DNA of 64,000 bases from Nocardioides massiliensis (GTDB lineage Bacteria; Actinomycetota; Actinomycetes; Propionibacteriales; Nocardioidaceae), in assembly GCF_030811215.1 (NCBI RefSeq), contig NZ_JAUSQM010000001.1, positions 124,001 through 188,000 of the forward strand. The letters run 5' to 3'. The translations under genes and the position numbers were made by a program. Numbering within the stretch: position 1 is the stretch's first letter; the number at the start of each line of letters is the position of its first letter. Below are positions 41,595 through 49,214 of this stretch, in pieces. The notes under the pieces are model-generated. The model was not told where the DNA came from, did not search any database, and saw nothing but the letters and a program-made list of their open reading frames with translations.

Positions 41595-42365
41595 ATGACC
41601 ACCACTGAGCTCGCGCCCATCGAGCGCACCTGGCGACGGATCTTCCCCGAGATGGCGGCGGGAGGGTTCGGGCGCTGGGAGTCGACCGTGCAGTTCTACG
41701 GCCGCGTCAACGCCCTGCTGCGACCGGACTCGGTCGTCGTCGATTTCGGCGCCGGCCGGGGGGAGTTCCTCGACCGGCCCGACTCCTACCCGCGCCGGCT
41801 GCAGCTGCTGCGCGGCAAGGTCGCGGCCGTGATCGGCGTCGACGTCGACCCGGTGGTCGTCGACAACGAGGCGCTCGACCGGGCGATCGTGTGGCGCCCC
41901 GGCACCCCCATCGACCTGCCCGACGCCTCGGTCGACCTCGTCGTCTCCGACTACGCCTTCGAGCACATCGACGACCCCGCGGCCGTGGTGGGCGAGCTCG
42001 ACCGCATCCTCAAGCCCGGTGGCTGGGTATGTGCGCGGACTCCGAACCGCTGGGGCTTCATCGCGATCGGCGCGCGGATGGTGCCCAACGCGCTGCACAG
42101 TCGGCTGCTGCGCACGCTGCAGCCGCAGCGCAAGACCCGCGACGTCTTCCCCACCCGCTACCGGCTCAACAGCCTGCGCCAGCTGCGCAGCGCGTTTCCG
42201 GCGCCGCGGTGGGAGGTGCACGGGTACGCCGTGGGCGAGCCGGCGTACGTCGGCAGCTCCCGTGCGCTGACCTACGTGCTGTTCGGGGTGCTGCGCGTGC
42301 TGCCGATGCGGCTGCAGCCGATGTATCTGTTCTTCGTGCAGAAGGCACCGAGTCGCGAGTTGTAA
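41595..42365 (+). CDS. SAM-dependent methyltransferase (class I)
   Basis: A 256-residue methyltransferase. Motif I is VVVDFGAGRGEFL, followed by VIGVDVDPVVVDNEALD, DLPDASVDLVVSDYAFEHIDDP (motif IV region) and LDRILKPGGWVCARTPN. This is the Methyltransf_11 pattern with a C-terminal part seen in proteins of polysaccharide or natural-product loci. The substrate is unknown. It lies between tetR and the secreted deiminase homologue with 63 bp and 116 bp gaps. Confidence 0.85.
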   Translation: MTTTELAPIERTWRRIFPEMAAGGFGRWESTVQFYGRVNALLRPDSVVVDFGAGRGEFLDRPDSYPRRLQLLRGKVAAVIGVDVDPVVVDNEALDRAIVWRPGTPIDLPDASVDLVVSDYAFEHIDDPAAVVGELDRILKPGGWVCARTPNRWGFIAIGARMVPNALHSRLLRTLQPQRKTRDVFPTRYRLNSLRQLRSAFPAPRWEVHGYAVGEPAYVGSSRALTYVLFGVLRVLPMRLQPMYLFFVQKAPSREL

Positions 42366-42481
42366 CACCACCGGGCCGCCGCGAAACCCCGCCGAAACCG
42401 GCGGGGCACCTGCCGGCAATGCGCTCCCCGTTCGATGCGGATCACGCCCAATCGGGCGAATCCAGTCAAGAGGGAGCACTC

Positions 42482-44716
42482 GTGAACAAATCAGCATCAC
42501 CCTCCCCCAGTCGTAGGCGTGGACGTCTCGGCGTCGGGCTCGCCGCCTCGGCCCTCCTCCTCGGCAGCGGCATCCTGTCCACCCAGACCGCGACCGCTGC
42601 CCCGGCCGCGCTCATCCTCGCCGACACCAACCGCGACGGAGTCGTCACCGCCGCGGACGCCGACGGCCGCGGCGTGTGGACCAAGACACGCGGCGCCTTC
42701 TTCCTCGCCAACCTGGACGACGACCTCGCGCGCTGCCCGAAGATCGATGTCGACGGCAGCCAGCTGACCGACGTCGAGCTCGCGTCTTGCAACGACGCCG
42801 CCGACCGGGTGGTCAACGGTGACGCCGACATCGCGGACCTCGCGCGCATCAAGGTCGCCGGTGTCGCCGCCGGCAGTGCCGACCAGGTCCGCGTCGAGCT
42901 GCGTGGTGTCGGCGCGTCGAAGGTCAACCTGTTCCGCCGCACCGGCGCCGGCACGAGGGCCTCCGACTGGAAACGGCTCCCGGCCAACGGCCACCTGCCG
43001 GCCGACCAGATCCGCTCCGGCGTCGAGCTCGGCCTCGAGGGCAAGGACATCATCCGCGACACGTCCTGGGACGGGACGGTCACGGTCCGAGTCGTCCACC
43101 TCAAGGGAGGCAAGCAGGTCGCCACCGACCAGGTCCAGCTGCGCGTCGCGCCCGTGCTCTTCGCCACCGACCTGATGCCGATGCAGACCATCTATGCCGC
43201 CGACAACCTGACCTCGGTCTACGACGGCCAGGAGGCGCAGCCGGCGGCAGAGCGCATCCTCGGCACGCAGGTGCCGTTCCGTGAGGACCTGCAGGAGGGC
43301 GTGGACCGGATCGGCAAGGGCGTCACGTTCGAGCTCCTGCCGAGCATGCAGGGCGCGCGCGGTGGCGGTGAGGGCACGGACATCTGGTTGCAGGACGTGA
43401 TGGAGCCCGGGTTCATGTCGATGCCGGCACCCCAGGGTGAGCAGTCGATGAAGGTCTGGGTCCGCGCACCTGTCCGCGACGGGCGCGACAACGCCGGCGG
43501 CAACCCCTTCCGGGGCAGTGGTCGGATCGTGTTCACCGAGCTGCGCGGCCCGGACGTGGCCGGCGTCCAGCACTTCGACCCCGACTACGAGCCGGTGCGG
43601 CACGCGGGGTCGTCGTACGACACCTTCGGGTCCACGGGCAACTACGGCACCATCCCGGCGCACACCTACGCCGGCAAGAGCTACCCGCTCGGGCGCAAGA
43701 TCTTCGGCTCCGCGGCAGGCGGCTTCACCGCCGACCCCGCGTTCAACGCGATGCTCGCGGCGCAGGGCTACCAGCAGCCCGTCGTGATCGACACGAGCTG
43801 GTTGGGCGTCGGCCACATCGACGAGCTGCTGTCCTTCATCCCCGCGAACACCGAGCGCGGCTGGGCGATGGTGCTGGCCGACCCGCAGCTCGCCTACGAC
43901 CTGCTCGCCGACCTCGAGGAGCAGGGCCGCGGTGACGAGCAGCTGCTGCAGCCCTACGACTTCGACGTCGAGGGGGTTGAGTTCCCGACCACCACGATCT
44001 CCCAGACGCTGGCGGACCCGGCGATCAAGGAGGGCACCCGCAACGCCGTCCGCGGCATCAACAAGGCCCTGCAGGTGATCAAGTCCGAGACCGGCATGAC
44101 CGAGGACGACATCATCCGCGTCCCGGTGCTCTACAAGGGCAACCGGTCGGGCGTCGCGATCCCCAACGCCGCCAACCTCATCGGCACCGGCCACAAGGTC
44201 GTCTTCGTGACCAAGCAGCACGCGCCGGCCGTCGACGGCAAGGACATGTTCGAGACCCTCATCGAGCAGCGCTTCGCCGAGGTCGGCACCGAGATCCAGT
44301 GGGTCGAGGACTACCGCTACGCGCACCCCAGCGGTGAGATCCACTGCACCACCAACGTGCTGCGCGACCACACCGGCGGCACCCCGTGGTGGACCGAGGG
44401 CAGCAGCACGACCGCCCCGGCCCCGAAGCCCACGCTGCAGCCGATCGTCCAGCTGACGAAGCCGCGCGTCACCGGCACCTTCCGTGTGGGACGCCAGATC
44501 AAGCTGCACATCGGCAAGCTCAACCCGAAGCCGGCGAAGGTGAAGGTCCAGTGGTACGCCGGCAACACGCCGATCAAGGGCGCGACCACGCTGAAGCTCA
44601 AGCTGACCAAGAAGCTGGCCGGCAAGCGGATCAAGGTCTCCATCACCGCCAGCAAGCCGGGCCACCAGACCCTGACGACCGTCACCACCGTCGGGAAGAA
44701 GAGGCTGCGCAAGTGA
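42482..44716 (+). CDS. Secreted protein-arginine deiminase (PAD) family protein
   Basis: A 744-residue exported protein. A GTG start with AGAGGGAG upstream opens a Sec signal (RRRGRLGVGLAASALLLGSGILS, cleavage near ATAA-AP about 40). Residues 47-60 (DTNRDGVVTAADAD) look like an EF-hand/dockerin calcium loop. The PAD catalytic domain (about 225-640) has all four key residues: Asp305 in WLQDVMEPG, His445 and Asp447 in WLGVGHIDELLSFIP, and Cys622 in GEIHCTTNV, matching D350, H471, D473 and C645 of human PAD4. A C-terminal Ig-like repeat with a Lys-rich end follows (about 655-744). PADs convert peptidyl-arginine to citrulline with calcium. The activity of this protein is an inference. Confidence 0.9.
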   Translation: MNKSASPSPSRRRGRLGVGLAASALLLGSGILSTQTATAAPAALILADTNRDGVVTAADADGRGVWTKTRGAFFLANLDDDLARCPKIDVDGSQLTDVELASCNDAADRVVNGDADIADLARIKVAGVAAGSADQVRVELRGVGASKVNLFRRTGAGTRASDWKRLPANGHLPADQIRSGVELGLEGKDIIRDTSWDGTVTVRVVHLKGGKQVATDQVQLRVAPVLFATDLMPMQTIYAADNLTSVYDGQEAQPAAERILGTQVPFREDLQEGVDRIGKGVTFELLPSMQGARGGGEGTDIWLQDVMEPGFMSMPAPQGEQSMKVWVRAPVRDGRDNAGGNPFRGSGRIVFTELRGPDVAGVQHFDPDYEPVRHAGSSYDTFGSTGNYGTIPAHTYAGKSYPLGRKIFGSAAGGFTADPAFNAMLAAQGYQQPVVIDTSWLGVGHIDELLSFIPANTERGWAMVLADPQLAYDLLADLEEQGRGDEQLLQPYDFDVEGVEFPTTTISQTLADPAIKEGTRNAVRGINKALQVIKSETGMTEDDIIRVPVLYKGNRSGVAIPNAANLIGTGHKVVFVTKQHAPAVDGKDMFETLIEQRFAEVGTEIQWVEDYRYAHPSGEIHCTTNVLRDHTGGTPWWTEGSSTTAPAPKPTLQPIVQLTKPRVTGTFRVGRQIKLHIGKLNPKPAKVKVQWYAGNTPIKGATTLKLKLTKKLAGKRIKVSITASKPGHQTLTTVTTVGKKRLRK

Positions 44717-44743
44717 CGCGCTGACCTGCGACACCAACGAATT

Positions 44744-44790
44744 GCGACATCTGGCACCACCGGAGCGCCTCCGGTGGTGCCAGATGTCGC
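44744..44790. terminator. Long perfect hairpin between convergent genes
   Basis: A 22-bp perfect stem (44744-44765 with 44769-44790) closed by a 3-nt CGC loop lies between the deiminase homologue and tadG, which converge. There is no T-run. It may act as a bidirectional terminator. Confidence 0.6.
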
Positions 44791-44799
44791 ATTGCGCGC

Positions 44800-45240
44800 T
44801 CAGTCGAGCACGACGACCGCCGACGAGCGCCCCGTGACCGTGCCGTCGCCGACGCCGGGGACGCCGAGGGGGAGCTCGAAGGGCGCGCGCAGCTCGACCA
44901 CCACCGCATCACCGTCGGACCGCACGGTCCAGCTCAGGCCGGGATGCTCACGCCAGGCGTCGGTCGCGGTGAGGTGGGCGGCGACGTACGACCGGGCGGC
45001 GTGGGGGTCGATGTCGACGCGGGAGTCGCGGCCCGGCCGCGGGAGCCCGCGCTCATAGACCTGCTCCCCTTGGACACCGTCGGCCGCGGCGATCGCGGCG
45101 CTGTCGGCGAGGGCGGTGAGGCGCTGGCGCTCGAGGTAGGCGGCCGAGGCGTCGACCACGACCGCGACCAGGGTGAGCGCGACGATGAAGAACCCGATGA
45201 CCAGCACCGCGACGCTGCCGGCGTCGTCGCGCCGGCTCAC
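44800..45240 (-). CDS. TadG-like pilus assembly protein (Rv3660c-type Flp locus)
   Basis: A 146-residue protein with one N-terminal membrane helix: DDAGSVAVLVIGFFIVALTLVAVVVDASAAYLERQRLTALADSAAIAAADG. This is the TadG/TadE-like prepilin-type N-terminus of actinobacterial Tad loci, with the tail outside the membrane. The start overlaps the upstream TadE gene by 4 nt. The locus should also include tadA/B/C ATPase and membrane genes, which are not within this window. Confidence 0.78.
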   Translation of the reverse strand: MSRRDDAGSVAVLVIGFFIVALTLVAVVVDASAAYLERQRLTALADSAAIAAADGVQGEQVYERGLPRPGRDSRVDIDPHAARSYVAAHLTATDAWREHPGLSWTVRSDGDAVVVELRAPFELPLGVPGVGDGTVTGRSSAVVVLD

Positions 45241-45683
45241 CGGTCCTCCCGGAAGGTGCCGTAGGGCAGCCGGTGCTCGGCGTCCACCGCGATCGTCGGG
45301 GTGACGGGGCCGAGCACATCGGGCATGAGCGGCAGGTCGACGGAGGCGTCGACCAGCACGGTGATGACCGAGCCCGGCGCGAGGCAGTTGCGCGGGTCCG
45401 GAGCGCAGCTGATCGTGACCTGCTCGGGCGCGGCGTCGACCCCGTGGTCGGTGAGCGCAACGGCGGCTGCCGCCCGGGCGCGCTGCCCGGCGGTGCCCTC
45501 GTCGGGGGCAAGGGTGAACGCACGGCCCGCTGCCTCTGCTGCAGCGGAGACGCCGTACGCCGCGCGCTGGACGGTGAAGACCGCAAGGACGACGTAGACG
45601 AGCGGGACCAGCAGCAGGATCGAGAGCCAGACCGCCTCGATGAGGGCCGAGCCGGCCTCGTCGCGCCGGCCGTGGCGACTCAC
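45237..45683 (-). CDS. TadE-like pilus assembly protein 2
   Basis: A 148-residue TadE-like pseudopilin: GSALIEAVWLSILLLVPLVYVVLAVFTVQRAAYGVSAAAEAAGRAF. The GTG start at 45683 (VSRHGRRDEAGSA) overlaps the previous stop by 4 nt (GTGA). The membrane helix is about residues 15-38; the outside part contains a Cys pair (ISCAPDPRNCLA) that may form a disulfide. Confidence 0.78.
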   Translation of the reverse strand: MSRHGRRDEAGSALIEAVWLSILLLVPLVYVVLAVFTVQRAAYGVSAAAEAAGRAFTLAPDEGTAGQRARAAAAVALTDHGVDAAPEQVTISCAPDPRNCLAPGSVITVLVDASVDLPLMPDVLGPVTPTIAVDAEHRLPYGTFREDR

Positions 45684-46084
45684 GGCGGGTCCTCCGCGAT
45701 CGCGTGCCCGCTCACCTCGAGCCGCATGGCCGGCCCCCACAGCCCGAGCGGAGGGACCTCGGCGCGCACGGTGACGCGTACGCCGGGCGCCCCTGCCACC
45801 ACCGTGGGCTCGGCACGTACGTCGTCGGCGAAGCGGCCCGAGATGGCTCCGGCGATCCGCTCGCGGGTGCGGGAGACCGCGTCCGCCGGGCCGCGGTCGA
45901 GTGCCGCCGCGTGGCGCGCGCCCTCGGAGGCCGCGTTGGTGAGGGTGTTGCGCACGTGCAGCACCAGCCCGAGCTGGACGACTCCGAGCAGCAGCGGGAC
46001 GAGCACGACCATCGCGAGGACGAAGTCGACGACGGCCGACCCGCGCTCGTCGGTGCGGTCAGGCTGAGACGGAACGAAGCGCAT
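45680..46084 (-). CDS. TadE-like pilus assembly protein 1
   Basis: A 134-residue TadE protein: DERGSAVVDFVLAMVVLVPLLLGVVQLGLVLHVRNTLTNAASEGARHAA is the conserved TadE N-terminus. The ATG at 46084 is used; a GTG at 46120 with a weak ribosome site is the alternative. It begins a three-gene coupled cluster (TadE-TadE-TadG). Confidence 0.8.
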   Translation of the reverse strand: MRFVPSQPDRTDERGSAVVDFVLAMVVLVPLLLGVVQLGLVLHVRNTLTNAASEGARHAAALDRGPADAVSRTRERIAGAISGRFADDVRAEPTVVAGAPGVRVTVRAEVPPLGLWGPAMRLEVSGHAIAEDPP

Positions 46085-46151
46085 CGCGCAGGATCCGGGC
46101 GAGCTCCTCTCCGGCGACACCCCAGATCAGGACGACGAGGCCCGCGCTCAT
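46059..46151 (-). CDS. Possible 30-residue membrane peptide before tadE
   Basis: MSAGLVVLIWGVAGEELARILRDALRSVSA overlaps the tadE start by 26 bp. It may be a real small Tad-locus peptide or a chance frame; no ribosome site is clear. Confidence 0.25.
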   Translation of the reverse strand: MSAGLVVLIWGVAGEELARILRDALRSVSA

Positions 46152-46220
46152 GATGGTGAGGGGTGCTTGAAGGCTGGTTCTCCCCCGGCGGTGTCGGTGG
46201 CGGGTGGCACCGTGCGCGGC

Positions 46221-46472
46221 ATGACGGAGCTGACCGAGACCGATGTGAAGATGCTGGCGTTCGAGCGCCAGTGGTGGAAGTACGCGGGCGCGAAAGAGCA
46301 GGCGATCCGCGAGGAGTTCGGGGTGTCCGCCACGCGCTACTACCAGCTGCAGAACGCGTTGATCGACAAGCCGGCCGCGATGGCTGCTGACCCGCTCCTC
46401 GTCCGCCGCCTGATCCGCCTGCGTGACGCCCGTCGTCGAGCTCGGCCAGCGCGGCGGGAGGGCTGGGGGTGA
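46221..46472 (+). CDS. DUF3263 domain protein
   Basis: An 83-residue protein: LTETDVKMLAFERQWWKYAGAKEQAIREEFGVSATRYYQLQNALIDKPAAMAADPLLVRRLIRLRD is the DUF3263 domain, a small helix-turn-helix-like module found in actinobacteria. The function is unknown. The ATG at 46221 is the conserved start. In relatives it is often followed by a LytR C-terminal-domain gene; here the prophage begins after it. It is divergent from the tad cluster. Confidence 0.85.
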   Translation: MTELTETDVKMLAFERQWWKYAGAKEQAIREEFGVSATRYYQLQNALIDKPAAMAADPLLVRRLIRLRDARRRARPARREGWG

Positions 46473-46478
46473 AATGCA

Positions 46479-46529
46479 CGGACGCCCCGGCAACTGTTGA
46501 GTCTGAGACTCAGGTCACCGAGGCGTCCG
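46479..46529. terminator. Hairpin after DUF3263, prophage boundary zone
   Basis: CGGACGCC (46479-46486) pairs with GGCGTCCG (46522-46529), and the interior contains the perfect palindrome TGAGTCTGAGACTCA (46498-46512). It lies 7 bp past the DUF3263 stop and may be its terminator. From here to 46685 I see no gene. Confidence 0.5.
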
Positions 46530-46685
46530 GCTGGATGCCAAGCCGCGCCCTAGGTTGCGCGACCCCGCGTTAGATAACCGGCCCTTCACGTCCCCTGGAC
46601 GTCAGCGGGGCGCGGTGTTCATGGGTCCAGGATACTCGCAGCGCTCGGCTTTCCAGTGACCTTCAAGTAGGCGTCCGCCATCATC

Positions 46686-46925
46686 ATGATGATGAACATG
46701 ATCCCCGAGGGCGGCCCCCAGCACGTGTGGGTGACAAAGCGGTCGACGTACGACGACGGCGAGCGGCTGCCCGGGCTGCTACTCGAGTGGCGGCAACGCG
46801 AGGACGGCTCCTGGGAGGGCTGGTGCGTGTACGTCGCGCTGGGCCACCCGGAAGGCTCGGGCCCGCAGCAGTGGCAGGGGTGGATCCCGTCGGAGCGGAT
46901 CGAGCGCGTCCGCTCCGACGGGTAG
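46686..46925 (+). CDS. Small phage-type protein of unknown function
   Basis: A 79-residue protein, MMMNMIPEGGPQHVWVTKRS, then DGERLPGLLLEWRQREDGSWEGWCVYVALG and WQGWIPSERIERVRSDG. The W-V-T-K and G-L-L-L-E-W blocks recur in small proteins of actinobacterial phages and integrative elements. The start may be any of three nearby Met codons, which lie in the palindrome CATCATCATGATGATG (46679-46694). It converges on the integrase. Confidence 0.55.
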   Translation: MMMNMIPEGGPQHVWVTKRSTYDDGERLPGLLLEWRQREDGSWEGWCVYVALGHPEGSGPQQWQGWIPSERIERVRSDG

Positions 46926-46933
46926 CCGCCTCC

Positions 46934-47848
46934 TCACATCGCGCCGGCCACGAACGCCGCCAGCGAGTGGTTGGCGTGGCGGTCCATGTCGAGGCGGGCG
47001 ACGTCGTAGCGCATCGTGGTGTCGAGCTTCGCGTGCCGCGCGCCGCGCTGGACCTCCCGCGGCGGGACACCGGCGTCGAGGGCGAGGGTGACGTAGGTGC
47101 GGCGCAGCGCGTGCGGCGTCACCGGCTTGTCGATCCCGGCGACGACACCGAGGCGCTTGACCCACCGGTGTGCGGTGCGCCGGTCGAGGCGTTCGCCGTC
47201 GTGGCGCACCAGCAGTGGCCCGGAGGTGCGGTCGCCGCGGGCTTCCTCGAGCGCGCGGAGCACCGGGACGGGGATGGGTGCGGTGGCGGGCTTGGAGCCC
47301 TTCCCGACGAACGACAGCACCTGGTGGCCGCGTTCGACGCGCTGGTGGAACGACTCGACGTCGATCGAGCAGGCTTCGGTGACGCGCAACCCCATCAGGC
47401 CGAGCAGCGCGACGAGTGCCCACCGGTCGGGTGAGTGGTGGCGGGCGGCGGTGAGGATGGCGCCGAACTCGCGGCGGTCCAGGCCGATCATCCGGGCGGG
47501 GTCGGTGTGGACGCGGGGCACGCGCAGGAGCCGGGCGGGGTTGCGGTCGAGGAGCTCGTCGTCGACGGCGACCTCGTAGAAGGACCGGACGACGCCGAGG
47601 CGGTGCGCGACGGTGGCGGTGGAGTTGCGGCGCTCGAGGGTGAGGTAGCGGGAGAACGCTTCGAGCTGGGGCCGGCGGATCGCGAGTGGGTCGATGCCGT
47701 GGGTGCGGCACCAGGTGAGGAAGATCCGTAGGTCGATCTCGTAGAGCTCGCGGGTCGAGGGGTTGTCATAGCGGTCGAGGAATCCGTCGACGGCGAGCTT
47801 GGTCGCGGGGTCGAGAACGGGGGCACCGTTCGGGGTAGCGTGCAGCAC
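46934..47848 (-). CDS. Prophage tyrosine integrase
   Basis: A 304-residue tyrosine recombinase. The N-terminal core-binding domain (about 15-110) has STRELYEIDLRIFLTWCRTHG and HRLGVVRSFYEVAVDDELLDRNPARLL. Catalytic residues: Arg155 (GLMGLRVTEA), Lys183/186 (VGKGSK), His246 and Arg249 (HALRRTYV), His272 (RHAKLDTT) and Tyr281 (MRYD). It should integrate and excise the prophage. It reads toward the left end, as usual for an integrase next to attL. The ATG at 47848 has AGGAGGCAGGC upstream. Confidence 0.94.
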   Translation of the reverse strand: MLHATPNGAPVLDPATKLAVDGFLDRYDNPSTRELYEIDLRIFLTWCRTHGIDPLAIRRPQLEAFSRYLTLERRNSTATVAHRLGVVRSFYEVAVDDELLDRNPARLLRVPRVHTDPARMIGLDRREFGAILTAARHHSPDRWALVALLGLMGLRVTEACSIDVESFHQRVERGHQVLSFVGKGSKPATAPIPVPVLRALEEARGDRTSGPLLVRHDGERLDRRTAHRWVKRLGVVAGIDKPVTPHALRRTYVTLALDAGVPPREVQRGARHAKLDTTMRYDVARLDMDRHANHSLAAFVAGAM

Positions 47849-47986
47849 TGGGCCTGCCTCCTGGCTGAATCAGGTGGTGGGTCAAGAGGTCCCGGTCCGG
47901 TGTTGGCGCACCTGGCCGGGGCCCGCTTCGTTTCTGTGGCCGTGGAGCATAACCGTCGAAACGGACATACCCCACGAACGCGAAGA

Positions 47987-48020
47987 ACCGCCCCACCCGG
48001 CCGGAGCCAGGTGGGGCGGT
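47987..48020. terminator. Hairpin terminator
   Basis: ACCGCCCCACC (47987-47997) pairs perfectly with GGTGGGGCGGT (48010-48020). It is related to the hairpin at 49095-49135. The stretch from 47849 to 48259 holds this hairpin, a tRNA-like relic near 48025-48125 and a repeat, and no protein gene that I can support. Confidence 0.55.
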
Positions 48021-48150
48021 GAAGGGCTTGCACCCCCTCACGGAATCGAACCGATCACAGGCATCCGCACGACGCTGGATCACGGCGATCAACCCGTGTC
48101 CGTCTGCGCCTCCCAAGCGGCGCCCGTTGTCGCCTACCAAGGCGGGGGCA

Positions 48151-48200
48151 AGTTCTGCGCTTCACTCGAACCGAGTGAAGAGTGCTGCTTATTGGTCAGT
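48151..48200 (+). repeat. Prophage repeat copy 1 (hairpin plus 19-bp direct repeat)
   Basis: The unit is AGTTCTGCG, a CTTCACTCG-AAC-CGAGTGAAG hairpin (48160-48180), and GTGCTGCTTATTGGTCAGT (48182-48200). The same blocks occur at 49138-49195. Confidence 0.7.
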
Positions 48201-48222
48201 GGCATGGATGCGGGCCGGTCTA

Positions 48223-48252
48223 GAGACACCGCGGTGCTACCGCGGCTAGCAT
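48223..48252 (+). promoter_or_regulatory. Promoter of the small membrane gene
   Basis: GAGACA (48223-48228), 18 nt and TAGCAT (48247-48252), then 7 nt to the ATG at 48260. A leaderless arrangement. Confidence 0.45.
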
Positions 48253-48259
48253 GGGCGAC

Positions 48260-48454
48260 ATGTTGGCCGCGACGATCACTCTGCTCCTAGTGGCAGGGTG
48301 CGCCCTAGCGCTCGTGCGGGGCGGGCAACTGCTTGTCTCGGCCAGCGACCTGCCGAGCGAACCCCGTGAGGCTCACAAGTCAGGGGTTCTGCTCGGCGCT
48401 TCGATCGCGCTGGGTTGCGTCACTCTGATCAGTGTCGCTCTCCGGCATCTCTAG
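48260..48454 (+). CDS. Small two-helix membrane protein of the prophage
   Basis: A 64-residue protein: MLAATITLLLVAGCALALVR and LLGASIALGCVTLISVALRHL are two membrane helices joined by a polar segment (GGQLLVSASDLPSEPREAHKSG). The ATG at 48260 is preferred to 48251, which lies inside the -10. It is expressed opposite to its neighbours and overlaps the convergent gene by 75 bp. It could be a superinfection or lysogeny protein. I do not recognise a family. Confidence 0.5.
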   Translation: MLAATITLLLVAGCALALVRGGQLLVSASDLPSEPREAHKSGVLLGASIALGCVTLISVALRHL

Positions 48455-49030
48455 TTCGCCGGCTTCCTGCTGTTCAACAAGGCGGTCGAGGATCTCGACC
48501 AGTGCTGGGTCGGGGCCGCCTTGCGACTCGATGGCATAGAGCGTGAGCAGCTGTGCAGCACCAAAGACAACCTGGGCCAGCAGGACGCGGCCTTCATGGG
48601 TCTTGGGGAACCGTGACCGAAGTCGCCGCAGTGGCTTCGGTCCTGTCTCCAGGTGGTCGAGCAGTTCACGCGGATCGTCGCCCTTGATCACACCGGCGGC
48701 CAGTTCACCCATCCGCTGGATCGCAGCAAGGTTCATGTCGTGGAGGCTGTATCTCCGGGGGTCCTCGGCTTCCAGCGTGAGCAGGCGACGTCCATCGTGA
48801 GTCTGGTAATGGGTGAGCTTAGGGAAAGCAGCATTGTCGCCGCATTTCTCACAGCGCCTGAATCCCGTGAGCATCGTCGGAGGGTCATCGAACTCGACCT
48901 TCTGCCCGGACCCCTGGCCGTGGTTGCACCGCACGCAGATCATCGGTGCGTACACCCAGGTCGCACCTGGAGCCACTGTGACGATCGACTCGTCAAGGTT
49001 GGCGACCATGAACGCTTCCCGCTCCTCCAT
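48380..49030 (-). CDS. Prophage protein with two CxxC pairs, unknown function
   Basis: A 216-residue protein. An N-terminal zinc-ribbon-like region has MICVRCNHG (about 32-35) and FRRCEKCGDNAAFP (about 59-62), followed by a helical segment (AAIQRMGELAAGVIKGDDPRELLDHLETGPKPLRRLRSRFP; AQVVFGAAQLLTLYAIESQ) and an acidic tail (ESDTDQSDATQRDRSAEQNP). It may bind DNA or be a lysogeny-region protein. The start may be M8 (MVANLDES). No family is recognised. Confidence 0.6.
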   Translation of the reverse strand: MEEREAFMVANLDESIVTVAPGATWVYAPMICVRCNHGQGSGQKVEFDDPPTMLTGFRRCEKCGDNAAFPKLTHYQTHDGRRLLTLEAEDPRRYSLHDMNLAAIQRMGELAAGVIKGDDPRELLDHLETGPKPLRRLRSRFPKTHEGRVLLAQVVFGAAQLLTLYAIESQGGPDPALVEILDRLVEQQEAGELEMPESDTDQSDATQRDRSAEQNP

Positions 49031-49094
49031 CCGCTGGACGGTACCGCGCGGCGTGTGGATGTGTCCTGCATTCGTGGGTTCACCGCCAACGCGA

Positions 49095-49135
49095 GAAACC
49101 GCCGCCCAGCCACGTCGGCCAGGTGGGGCGGTTTC
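49095..49135 (-). terminator. Terminator of the prophage late operon
   Basis: GAAACCGCC (49095-49103) pairs with GGCGGTTTC (49127-49135), with CCCA/TGGG extending the stem. It lies 80 bp past the last tail gene on the minus strand. Confidence 0.6.
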
Positions 49136-49137
49136 GT

Positions 49138-49195
49138 TCTGCGCTTCACTCGGCGGGAGTGAAGCCGGGCGGTGGGGTGCTGCTTATTGGTCAGT
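49138..49195 (+). repeat. Prophage repeat copy 2
   Basis: TTCTGCG, CTTCACTC-N5-GAGTGAAG (49144-49164) and the 19-bp GTGCTGCTTATTGGTCAGT (49177-49195) repeat the unit at 48151-48200, with a 12-nt insertion before the 19-mer. Confidence 0.7.
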
Positions 49196-49214
49196 CAGTC
49201 CGGGACCGAGCAGC

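Noticed and set aside
41891-42481. Upstream extension of the deiminase reading frame over the methyltransferase gene
   Set aside because: The GTG at 42482 has a good ribosome site and starts a signal peptide. The upstream part is the other frame of the methyltransferase.
48026-48125. A functional tRNA gene on the minus strand
   Set aside because: The acceptor stem has only about four pairs, the anticodon loop is eight bases and the T-stem is short. Kept only as a possible relic.
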